Assembly: GCA_900708905.1 (NCBI GenBank)
Contig: CAADRB010000018.1
Span: forward strand, 2,471,243 to 2,535,242
Source: Hymenolepis diminuta
Taxonomy: Eukaryota; Platyhelminthes; Cestoda; Cyclophyllidea; Hymenolepididae
Direction: 5' to 3'
Length of the DNA stretch: 64,000 nucleotides
A model generated the notes under the pieces. It saw only the letters and a program-made list of their open reading frames with translations, had not been told where the DNA came from and ran no database searches. Position numbers and translations under genes: made by a program. Shown here in pieces: positions 29,170 through 40,200 of the stretch (position 1 is its first letter; each line of letters starts with the position of its first letter).

Positions 29170-29594
29170 CTAAATGCGTTTTAGTGATTAGTTTGCATTG
29201 GCAGCATGGACAGATAAGTCCAGAATTAATAACAGAATAAATAGTCAAGGGGTGTTTGCGACTAGAGATTTTACCAATGACTTGGTGGACAGAATTGCCG
29301 ATCGGCTCATCAGAACTTAGATGAAGGCTTCCAAATTTTTGGCTTCTTTACTCACCATAGCAAAAAGTATATATACGTCCAACTTACAGTTGATATTTGA
29401 TGAGGTATTAGTTGCCTACTGGGAAAAGCTTGAAGCCATTATGCATGTAAATATGTAATAAATCAGCAGAAATAATTGTCCATTTATTATCTCTTTATAA
29501 GATAGTCAGTTTAGTACTATCACTACTAATACACCTGTCTGTTAAAATTACGCGAAAGATAAGCTCGTTGAAGGAATTAGCCTTTATGCCCAAT

Positions 29595-29755
29595 AAGGCG
29601 CTTTCCAACACTCGTCCTGAGTAGATAAATAACATTATAGAGTACTATCGCCACTTTAAGTCAGTGACAATCTCGTTCACTGGGTGTACACCGATGGGCA
29701 TCGAACCTGTGCCAAACGATCACGTTAACCGCTGCACCTTTAGTACAACGCATAA
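29595..29755 (-). repeat. tRNA-derived SINE copy, well preserved head
   Basis: Minus strand: GGTGCAGCGGTTAACGTGAT (A box) and CAGGTTCGATGCCCATCGG (B box), then GTGTACACCCAGTGAACG. The tail reads ACGAGTGTTGGAAAGCGCC. Order and spacing agree with the other copies; the body between is shortened or diverged. Confidence 0.7.
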
Positions 29756-30459
29756 GAAATACGTTTCTGGCAGAGGACTTACATTTTGAAATTCGTCTGT
29801 TACCTCCCCATAGATCAATTCTCTAATTAGTATAATTGGTCATGTCGTCCACTTGATGACCTTTGGCACTGCAAACGTGCAGCGTGCCATAGATGATTTT
29901 GAACTTATTCAATTTGTAGCGTCCTCATTAGTCCTCCTATAACCTAGTCTTAATTTCCGTTCTGGATTTGTCATGATCTGCAGTAACCTTAATTATTCAT
30001 AAATTATCAATCTCTTCTGGATATATACAGTTTGCTAAATATGGTTACACTAGCTGTTTGATTTCATAATCCAACTCAATAGAGAATGCTTCTCGGTCGA
30101 AATTATGACTTATTAAATAGATACCAACTTTCATTTGTATTAGAATATTTGACTATTTTCACGGACTTCGTCTGTCAATCGTCGAAATAGGCGATAAGAA
30201 ATCGATAGATTGGACAACATTGCTCTCATAAAATATGGTGTTGGTGAGTATAGAAGCTCATCTATACATCTACTCTTAGCTGCCATTTGTTATATAGAGA
30301 CACCGTGAACTAGATATAGACGATACTGCCTGATGAATATTAGCGAGTAAATTGGTTAAAGTTTCTCTAACAATGTAGCTGCAGTATTTGCGCACTCTCA
30401 CTCATAGGCCTGCTTAGACTTTCTATATATTACACTTCTACTAACTCGTAAATTTTCCC

Positions 30460-30790
30460 CAACTTTTAATGAGCTAAGAGCATGAAATCGGTTAACTGCC
30501 TCATTGTATCTCATTCGGCCTTTTCCCTGAAATCTGCATTGTCCTTCCATAATTCTTATGCCTCCTCTTTATTCCTATATTCTCTCTCTTCTTTATACTT
30601 TTCACACATTCATTTTTCAACCGCCGAATTCACCTTTTTCCAACTCAACTCTTGGTTAAAAGCTGTTGGTTCCTATTATCATTAAGAAAATCGTAAGTTC
30701 ATTTGGAGATACCTAGCCAAATTTGGTCTCCCTTTTGAAGTAGCTTTATCGACGGGATTTGTACCACCTTATTGGCAATTACATCGTCTT
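30460..30790. repeat. Dispersed repeat, copy 2 (partner at 11015-11330)
   Basis: Aligned with the 11 kb copy through AACTGCCT, a run of Phe/Ser/Leu-type pyrimidine codons, ATTAAGAAAATCGTAAG, CAAATTTGGTCTCCC and GTAGCTTTA. The open frame 30482-30685 falls inside and is not called as a gene. Confidence 0.45.
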
Positions 30791-31839
30791 CTAACCCAAA
30801 CCTGCTACATTAGATTCTCTGTCCTTTTAAAACATTTAGTTCCCTAACATGTTTTGCAACATAAATTAAAGTGCAGAATTTCCCGGTGCAAGCCTAATGT
30901 TTCCCTGCAAAACTATCACACCTCTAGTGGTTTGTTCATAACAAAAGTGATAGATCACGTACGTATTACCTAAATGATGGCTACTAAATATCGATGGTTC
31001 AAATAATCTACCTCCCTAGGTTTCTTAAAATTCTTCAAAGTCTTGGTGTTTTACTAATACAGCTATATGTTGCTTTTTTTGTAAATATAGACACAACTAT
31101 TGGAATATACTGAATTACTTAATACCTACTCCACTTCGTAACTATAACCAATAGCACCTACGAACCACAGCACTCTTCTTGGTTTTTTTCCTATCGTTTT
31201 TCCAAGACTTCTGCCAGTAAATCTGTTTGTCGCAACCATATTCTCACTTTATTCTGGTCATGAAGTGAAAAGTGATAAAAAGTAGAAAAGTATAGTTAGT
31301 AGAATATATAGAGAACGGAATCTAAAAATACACACGTTTTTATTGATTGACTGACTTTTGTTAATAAAGGGGAGAGATGAATTCCCAGCTACCTTTGGGT
31401 TATTCTTCTATTATCCCCTCAGTTTGAACATGATGTCATCAAATTATTAATAGCATAAATATCTCCTTATTGTGTATGCCTTGGACGATATTCCAGATAC
31501 CAATGTATCCCCCTCCTCTGTTTTAGTTACCTCATCTCTGCTATTTTAAAATTGCATGCTACTGAAAATCATTCAAGACTTTTTTGACTTCTTAACCATT
31601 GGTAAAAGAAATGAATTAAAGTGGCAAGACCGACTCTTCTTGATTAAAGAGACTGTCAGAAAACACCGAAGTGGCTAAGCATTTGCTGCAATCCATGGAC
31701 GATTTATGAAATTTGAATTTGAAATATGAGTTATCCATTTAATGAACATTTTTAAACCCGAATCTGAAATTTCAAATGATGCAAGGCTCTGTGATAATTT
31801 AACAGTGACCTCAAAATCTTTTTGATCCTTTTTTCATAA
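30791..31839. other. Intergenic, nothing recognised
   Basis: AT-rich sequence between the dispersed repeat and the 3' end of the SLC6 gene. No exon, RNA gene or repeat could be supported. Confidence 0.5.
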
Positions 31840-31845
31840 TTTATT
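31840..31845 (-). terminator. Likely polyadenylation signal of the SLC6 gene
   Basis: AATAAA on the minus strand, about 155 bp beyond the stop codon at 31999-32001. Confidence 0.45.
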
Positions 31846-31998
31846 GAATAATCTGTTAATCGATTTCAGTTGCTTCCCACTATTAAACTTTGTAAAACTT
31901 TTCGTATTGCTGTTAGAAATAATAAAAAAGTGCATGATACAGCAATGCACTATATATTTCACACAATTAAAGTTAGCAGATGACTGATCGCCGGTTGC

Positions 31999-34900
31999 TT
32001 ATTCTCGTACATCGTCTTCTATGCCATCCAATTCCATTTCAGCCTCTCGGATCTTCCTCATTTCTGCCTGACGCAAGCGAGCTTCACAGGCATCAGTCCA
32101 GTATTCCATTGGTTTGAACAGCTGGATTTTTTCAAAAGAAAACGCAAATGAAACTTACGAGTGAATTTGAATTTAATTTAAGTACTATTTCATACCTAAA
32201 ATTTCAGTCAAAAATAACTACTCATAAATATTTAAGTAGAAAAGACAACTCACGCTCTTGAGATTGTGCCGACGACGCCACATCTCACGAATAGCAAAAA
32301 GTGGAATTGGGATCATAGAGACTGATGCCACACACCAACCGAAAGCCACTGACCATGAAGGGAAAGGTTTGCCATTAGTGAAATATGGCGGTGTGTAATC
32401 CATGATGACAGTCACAAAGAGATAGAAGGTGAAGCAGGGAGTGATGAAGTACCAAATTGTGGTCCAGAAAATTCGACCGAATCTGGAGCGCTTGCCTATC
32501 ATTGTCTCCGCATGACCGAGCATCTTTTTAGCACCTAATAGAAGCAAAAATGTCATTAGCTATCATATTTTATGTTTTCACTTTATTCAAAGAGAGATGT
32601 GGTAAAGTACTCACCGTAGACATAAGAAATGGCAATGACTTCCAAAGTGGCAATCAAAACAATGCTAATTGGTGTGGCATACCAGTCGAAAATCTGGAAC
32701 CAGTAACCACCGGCTCTGGTAACCAGAACAAAGCCAAGGAAAAACTGGACAATGCAAACAAGAAGGGTGAAAAGAGTTTTGTGGCGACCAAGTGTATTGG
32801 GGAAGCGGTCCATGAAACCACTAGTCATTGTCTCCAGTGTTGCAAACTAAAGTAGGGAATATATTTCGATATCATATAGCCAAATGCTGGTATTTGTTCA
32901 ATTCATAGAGTGACAATTCAATTTACCTGACTGTCAAGACCTAGAGTAAACAGCATGGCGAAGAAGCAGACAGTGAAGATGGGTGCACCAGGGATTTGAG
33001 CCAGAGCTTCAGGATAGACAATGAAGGCGAGACCAGGTCCAGAATTCATAAGAGTACTCACGTTTGTGCTGCCCATTTGGTAGGCCATATGACCGACAAT
33101 TGGGAAGACGGCAAAACCACCGAAGATACTTGTACCACCACAAACAATGGGCAGAAGGAAGGCATCCCTGTGATACAAGTAGCATCATATTCTGATCATA
33201 TCTTATTACAATTGAGGACGCCGGTGCTCACTGCATTAGCAATGATGCCACAAGCTGACAAATTTATCTATTCCTAGGTGTTGGCCAGGATATCTCCCCA
33301 TTCTGTTCAGATAGTCATTGCTGACTTTATGATAAACTAACTTAAGACAAAGTTTTAACATATAAATCAACAAATGGATGCATTTAAACTCTTTGCTTGT
33401 CATTTAGGTGCTGAGGATATGTCTTTGGAGAAACTAGAAAAGGATTTAATCAAATCAGACTTTTGAATAAGTACTAGAAAATATTGTTTTAGACCTTAAA
33501 GACCGCCAAGATCATTCTCAAAGCCTTTTTTCCAAGTTCATCTATTTCTAGTTCATCTAGTTCACTTGATCATACAGTAATAAAAAAGATATGTACGTCT
33601 TCTTAAACTTAAGTTGAACTCTACTGCACACTGAAATAATCGATAGCTTTTAATTGCTATTGTCTATTTGTACTTCAGATAACTTTCTCTGTCCTCATTT
33701 AACGTTCGCCGTTTATGAAGATGATTTTAACTGCATTTAACCTTTGATATTATTTCAAATAGGGATTTTTAAAAGAAAATTGTGGAGAACGTTTGCGCAC
33801 TGTCTTGGAATTGATAGCATACTTTATAGACTCACCAATTAAATTTACGATGATAGCGATTGTAAGAAGACATAGTAATAAGACCACCCCAAGCAGGTCC
33901 AAGAGAGTAGAAGACCTGCACAGCTGCTCGTGTCCAAATCTGAACATAGAAGAAAAGATATATTGAAAAAGACAAAATAGAGATTTTACTGATGAAATTT
34001 AGGCTATAACATCTTGCCGTGAGAGATTTGAGCTGCTTCCAGTCGGCTTTAATGTAAAAGTTTAGACCGATTTCAGCACCAGGAAGCGTCAAGCCACGAA
34101 CGACGAGGATTGAAAGGAAGACGTAGGGTATTAGAGCAGTGACGTATACCACTTTACCACTGGTCTTAATACCCTTGTAGAGACAGAGGAAAGTAAGAAT
34201 CCAGGCTACGGCCATGCAAGCACATAAATGCTTGTTGACACCACCAAAATCGCTAATATCTGGTGATGATTCCAATACTCGATGAGTCCAGAATTCCATA
34301 GTTGAGCTGGTAGAATTAGGAGGAATTGAGGACATGTTAGTCTAAAATGTACAAATGAATATATTTAAATGTTTAAACTACATGCATAATTTCACGATAT
34401 GCAGACGGCTTACCAATCCAGTGTATGTAAAACAGTTGGGCGTGTTCCAGGAATTATTGCAGGATTTCCATGGAAGATTCCAGCTGAAAGACTGGGTGAA
34501 GTAGAAGACGACCCAGGCCATGACAATATTGTAGTAGATGCAGAGCATACCAGATACCAGGAGCATGGCCCACCCAAGACCTAGTGAATGCACGAAAGTT
34601 CCGATAAATAGAAATTTACACCTGGTTGCAATTTAGTTGAATATTGTCTTACCTCTGAAGAGTGGAGCGAATCCAAAAGCTTCAACGGGACTCAGACCAG
34701 AGAACTGTCCCAAGGTAAACTCCATAAAACAGAATGGGATACCACAGAAAAGCATAAAAGTGATATAGGGAACGAGGAAGGCACCTAGATCAAAGGAATA
34801 GTAAGACATGTTTAATCTAAGAAGAATGGTCAGTTTACAAAGATCAATGAGCCTTCGTTAGGTCGAGGCTAAGGTGGTGATCATAGCTAATCACGAATCT

Positions 34901-35295
34901 GAATATTTTGCCTTACTGACCAATAGGAAAAGATTTTCTTATCACTTTACATTTATTCGATAATCGTTATTATGTTGAAAAATATGAGCTCAGACAAAAG
35001 CCTTCATGTTTTCTCAACGTAAGAAATTCTTCCCGCCGTTAACAGATATCAAGATATACAATATTACTGATAAAGCGAAATACGTAAAAAGTGCAGGGAA
35101 GGTCAAGAAATACATACCACCGCCATTGGTAAGAACGAGGTATGGGAAACGCCAAATGTTACCAAGACCAACAGCATAGCCGATAATTGAGAGGATAAAC
35201 TGAATGGGTTTACTCCACTCGCTACGTTCCATCTGATCTTCTTCATCCGGATCATTCTTCTTTGGCTTGCAGCAAAAACCCCCTAGTGCAGACAT
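31999..35295 (-). CDS. SLC6-family Na+/Cl- coupled transporter (amino-acid type), 9 exons
   Basis: Coding exons on the minus strand: 35118-35295, 34653-34784, 34414-34580, 34018-34341, 33836-33939, 32927-33167, 32615-32846, 32254-32534, 31999-32121; phases agree, 593 residues, the usual SLC6 length. Hallmarks: TM1 [14 protein letters not shown] (about 39-52) followed by NGGGAFLVPY; extracellular loop 2 with a Cys pair and LPWKSC ... [30 protein letters not shown] in TM6; LGLDSQFATLET in TM8, carrying sodium-site residues. Position 43 is Gly where monoamine transporters have Asp, so an amino-acid substrate (GABA, glycine, taurine or proline class) is likely; the exact one cannot be told. The protein sits in the plasma membrane and imports substrate with Na+ and Cl-. 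One intron (33940-34017) is GC-AG. The cytosolic C-terminus is acidic and short. The ATG gives MSALGGFCC with a juxtaposed Cys pair. Confidence 0.93.
33940..34017 (-). other. GC-AG intron, 78 nt, open in frame
   Basis: Between exons 4 and 5 of the SLC6 gene the only phase-0 join that restores the family sequence (KSLT then [10 protein letters not shown]) uses donor GCAAGA and acceptor gttcag. The 78 nt contain no stop in frame, so unspliced RNA would encode 26 extra residues just before TM6. GC-AG introns are a known minor class with a weak donor. No alternative GT donor in phase was found. Confidence 0.7.
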
Positions 35296-35833
35296 CGTCG
35301 AGTGATTGAATTTATAACAATGTCTCAGATTTAAGTAATATACCAACCAATCATAGGGAGCTAAGCATTCAAGCCATCAGGCCAACCAATCAAAAGGTAG
35401 TATTTCAAATTATCGAATGTTCTGCGACAAACTTTGTGTAACCCTACTCAATTGTACATGATAGCGTAACAAAATGCAGGAGTTAACGAACAGCAGTTCC
35501 CAAAAATGTAGAACACAAAGAGCTGTGTAAGCCAAGGTGTATTGAATAAATAATGATGAGGATTCTAGAAAGCAAGAGAAATAAGTGTAAGAGATGAAGT
35601 GGAAGCGTACAACCAGAAAGGTAACGAGCATGTGTCTACGTTTATGTGAGCGTAAATACAAAGACAGTTTATATGAATCACATGGGCAAAGATACGCGTC
35701 AGGGTATGAGTGAAGGTTTACTTTTTTGGGAAAAGAGACAATTACAGGTGCGTAAGGTACCTGAGGTCATTTATACTTTTATACTTTAAACTAACCCGAT
35801 GGTAATTAATGTATTTTTTTACCAGAAGATCTC
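35296..35833. promoter_or_regulatory. Upstream region of the SLC6 gene, up to the mariner relic
   Basis: About 540 bp between the SLC6 ATG and the start of the degraded transposase. It should hold the 5' UTR and proximal promoter, but no specific element can be named. Confidence 0.35.
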
Positions 35834-36960
35834 ATGACAGATACCACTATAGCAAATGAAATGAAAAGACATGCTGTAATAGTGTTTATAATAGCGAAAC
35901 ATAGGAATTCAGAAATTGCAAAATTTCTAAAGTCAGGTAGGAGTTGCTGAATGAAAACAATGAAGATGAATTGGCCACCACGAGAAAGAGATACCAGGAG
36001 CATTGTCAACACTCGGCTGACTCACTCAGAACACCTGAGTTTGTGAGAAGAGTACACGGCATGATGGACGAAAATCCTGGCAAGTCAATGTGCGACATCT
36101 TGCCAAACATCTTCATGTGTCTAAAGGAACAACAGGGAATGCTCTTCATCAACACCTCGGATATAAATCTCACACTTTCTCATGCGAAGTCAGTTTATGT
36201 CGACAAAAACAACTCAAGAGAATCGTTTAATGCGTACAAAAGGACTCTTAAACGTATTGAAATACTCGGATGAACGGGAGTGTCTTTGGTTTTTCTCCGA
36301 CCAAAACAATTTCCACCACAATGAAAAAGTCAATTGAAGAAATGATTGGCGGCTATGTGCAGACGGACCCCATTGAAGTTCCAATTGTCATTCATACGCA
36401 CAAAGTTTCCAGCAACAGTGACGGTTTTTGGTATCGTGAAGGACAGGGAAGGAGGGGCACATCATGACTCCTCAATTTTTCCACAGGGCCTTCGTGTCAA
36501 TGCAGATGTAGATGCCTATGTGAAGACTCTTCAAACCATTGTTGTCAAGCTGCATTAGATAGACCGTGTAGCCGATGGAGGAAGACACTATGTCTTCCAA
36601 CAAGATTCGGTCTCATCTCATAAAGTTCTCAAAACCCAGAATTGGATGGCTAAGAATTTTCATCATCATATCACACCAAACTTATTGCCGCCTCCTCACT
36701 CACCACATTCACCAAACCTTAATTCTTTGGATCATTACGTGTGGACCGAGGCGAGACAGGTCGAGACGGGGCGGAGCGTGATTGAAAAGAAAGTGAATAA
36801 GCATTCCCATAACACCGAATCTTCCTCTCTGATGGAAGCAATAGCCCGAGGAATGGAGGAGATCAATAAAGATCACCTGAGCCGATCAAAGTTTGTAGTC
36901 GCTTTTGGACTCGAATTAAGTCGGTGAGAGAGGCCGAAGGAGGATGTATAGACTGGAGCC
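35834..36960 (+). pseudogene. Tc1/mariner-type transposase relic
   Basis: Broken reading frame in at least four pieces. It starts ATG at 35834 with a helix-turn-helix (HRNSEIAKFLKSGRS), shifts near 35945, then reads RTPEFVRRVHGMMDENPGKS. Next comes a damaged block where the first catalytic Asp of F-S-D-E-K should be (now F-S-P-T-K), then PATVTVFGIVKDREGG and FPQGLRVNADV. The second Asp is kept in VFQQDSVSSH. The third position reads PNLNSLDHYVW, where mariners have PDLN, so Asp became Asn. It ends with KVCSRFWTRI after another shift. Two of three catalytic residues are lost and stops interrupt the frame, so it is dead. Family assignment rests on the QQD ... P-x-L-N-x-L-D-x-x-V-W signature. 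Terminal repeats were not located. Confidence 0.85.
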
Positions 36961-37084
36961 TCGGTCGATACTATGTTCATTTGTTTCGTTACAAGAAATT
37001 TTTAGTTTCAGTCATGAACAGTTTCATTTTCTGTTTTTGTAAAAGTGCGTATGTTACCCTCAGATGCCTGTGCAGAAAAAAAGG

Positions 37085-37215
37085 AGAATCGATAAACTCG
37101 TCTAGACATGACAGATAGGGGTTTGAGTCACAGGCATAACAACAAAAAATTAACATATTTTCACAAAGAATGTGACGAAAGAGCAATTTTGGAAAATTCA
37201 CAAAGATTCATTCTT
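37085..37215 (+). repeat. Dispersed repeat (partner at 28700-28890)
   Basis: TCTAGACATGACAGATAGGG and the following bases match the minus strand at 28.8 kb. It lies about 130 bp past the mariner relic, so it may be the distal part of that element or a separate insertion beside it. Confidence 0.55.
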
Positions 37216-37299
37216 AAGTCCCTTCCCGGCCTTGACATAAGTAAAGGAGGCACAAATTTTTGGTCATGAATTGCTCCAAGTATAATTGTTCCGTTCAAG

Positions 37300-40200
37300 C
37301 CAAATGTCTCACTCATCCGGCGGTTATAATAACTGGTTGGGGAAAACAGAAGTTTGAATATGAAGGTAAAATAAAATATTGAAAGAACGATAAACACAAA
37401 ATAAATTTGCACAGTGATTGCAGAACAGCTAGTCAGAATGTCACAAATAAAACGTAATCAATGAAAAATGAGATATACAAAAATTCGAAAAGGGTTATTG
37501 TAAGGTGATGAAGAGCAGGTGATTAATGGTGAGTGAGAAACATACGGGTTTGAGAGAATGCAGAATGGGAAATTGCGCGGTTGTTTTATCTTTGGATTGA
37601 TTCCAGCATTTATCCTGATGCATTTCTTTCATTTTTTGCACCTTGTCGCAGTTTGACAGCTTATTAATATACAGTAATCTAGGAATTCAAAAAATGCCAG
37701 CTGTCTGCAATGTTTTCGAAGATGCTGAGTACTTGTGTTGGATCGCCTTTGAAGATATGACTGTTTCGGAGAGTGATGATCCCCATCCTTTGTGTTGAGC
37801 CAATTTGAGATTTCAGAAACCGGGAATTGGTTTATCGGTCAAGTAAAACGAAGAATGTTAAATTTCATCTTAGGTGAATGTGAATATGTGAAGACCAAGA
37901 TTTTCCGTTTTCTCTTTTGTTTCGGACGAATACATTTCGGTATTCTTTTGGTGTTGCGACTGATTACTGGCTAGTGGACATTCCATGAGTTATTAATATG
38001 ATATTATTTCCTGTCTGTCCCAATATTTAACTAGCTAATCGTTTTGGAGGCTTGTAGAAGGGAACTAATTCATCTTTAGCATGTTTCAAAACTTAATCAT
38101 ACTTATTGCTAAAATTGGGAATGCGCATATGAAATGAGTAGTATATTCGACTTTAACTATAACTCTCTATTAGAACGCAAATCAAATAATTTTGACGCAT
38201 TCGATCGAATACATTAAAAATATTTGGTGCACTCGTAAGTTCACCCTTCATGTACGGAACCATCAATTTGTAGGCTCCTACACTCAGACTTGGATAGGTA
38301 AGACCACCAATGAAAAATTCATCTTTGCCAATTTTAGTCACCCAGTCAGTCATTCACTTTTCCCATATTGCATTCCCTGTAAGTATGTCTATTTTCTCCA
38401 AAGAAAAACATCGTTAGAGCTACAAATCTTTTTCCTTCCTCCTTCTATAATGATATCAGAAAATTAGCTTCTTTTTAAAGAGACTTCAGGATGCAACTTC
38501 TCTGTCCTAAATGGGTGTTGGAGAATACTCTTTTCATCGAGATGATGGCATAATGCTCAACTTAAGTCAAAACTTGTGTGAAACTAGATTTGATTTGTTG
38601 AAAGTTACCTAAATCACATGCGTTCGAATGTGACTGGTCATGGCTGAATGCCCATCATAAATTCATTTGTCTAACTGTAAGGAAAGTCGAATTACGCAAT
38701 TATAAAATTTGCAATTTTATACATTTAAAATGGGAAACTTCAGTGCCTATCTCTCAGCGTAAATTTTTCAAATGTCGTAGTATCCACAAAAGTAACCATG
38801 AAGGTACTAAACATGAGATTATTAGAGGCCAAAGTTCAATTTTTTATCAAGTGCTTTTCTCGAATTAGTACAAGGTGACTAAATTACAAATCTAGTAAGC
38901 ATAATTCATCAACATTCGTTATCTTTCGTTCTGTTCCTTTTTTCATTCGAGTTTATTGTCTACAGCCAGACGTTTTTTCAGAATTTTGCTGAAACGTACC
39001 AACTGGTACTTATAACACTTATCCCGACATATATTGATTCATGGTTCGACTTCAAGATTATCAAGTTTGCGAGCATGTAGTTTGACTTAAAAGTGGAAAA
39101 TCGCCACTGAAATTTAGGGTATATTTTGGGGTCTTAAGCATAAAATAAATAAAATAAAATAATCTATATTTGAATTTGAAAATAAAAATATATCGCTTTT
39201 AAGATAATGATATTTATTTAAGCATCACAAGGAAACAATTTCTCTACGTTATTTAATATGCGCTTGAATATTTCGCTATTAACTTCGAAATTACAATCAA
39301 TACCCAATAGAAAATGTTACGCTTTATTCCTAATCGGATTCCTTTTGTTATCGTTATTTTCTTATTGCGTTTTACCCAGTTTATTGCTTTCCATACAACT
39401 CTGTGTATGACGGATTCCTCCGGCACTCTGCCCTTTATTGTCTTGTCAACTAAACTACCAATTGCAATTTGGGCTTTACTCTCTCAGTTAGGCGCAAATT
39501 TGCCATATCCTCTCTGGTCTTTCAAAATTAAAAATATACTGTAATCGATTCTGCCTCATTCCCACTTTGTAATAGCCGAGTCCGTGCACTTGGAAAGGCC
39601 AAGGATTTAAGTAAATTTTGTGTTATTTTGCATTGGCATCTTCTACTCTAAATTCTCTCTTGTATCCGACCATTTGGATAAATTAATTTTCATCTCTGAA
39701 TTTGTTGATAAATGTTTATAAGGTGTTAGTAACTTTTCTAGCAGGTTGCATATGAAAGTAGAAATTTATAAAGTTTATTTTACAAAGAATTCAGTTGCTA
39801 AATCGAATCACATGAAAAGTTTGTTATTTTGATGGCTAATGGTACAACAGTTATATCATTGAACGATATATCAATTTGTACAGCATTTTCAATTAGATAT
39901 TTCTACGACAAAGAAAATACAAATGAATAAAAGTATCATTTTTCATCATTTAAGATAATCCACTGGTCAGTAACCTCTGAATACGCGGAAATGAACTCAC
40001 CCAGGAACTCGAGCATCAAAATTTGAAAATTAGGGTTTGGAATATTTGATATCACAAATTGAATTATACCTCTTAGGAAAAAGTGGATTACTGGTTGCTT
40101 TCAGAATTCATTCTAACGTTATGACCTTATTTCATATTCCTATTTGATCTTCTCCCCATTTCATTCCTAACCAGATTATTTGGCTATTTTGTAGGTTCAG

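Noticed and set aside
32550..32855. Plus-strand frame of 101 codons with GC-rich codons
   Set aside because: It is the antisense shadow of two SLC6 exons (32254-32534 and 32615-32846).
33939..34018. Reading the SLC6 exon straight through 33940-34017
   Set aside because: It inserts 26 residues between a conserved loop and TM6 that SLC6 proteins lack; removing the stretch as a GC-AG intron restores the family sequence. Kept only as a possible retained-intron isoform.
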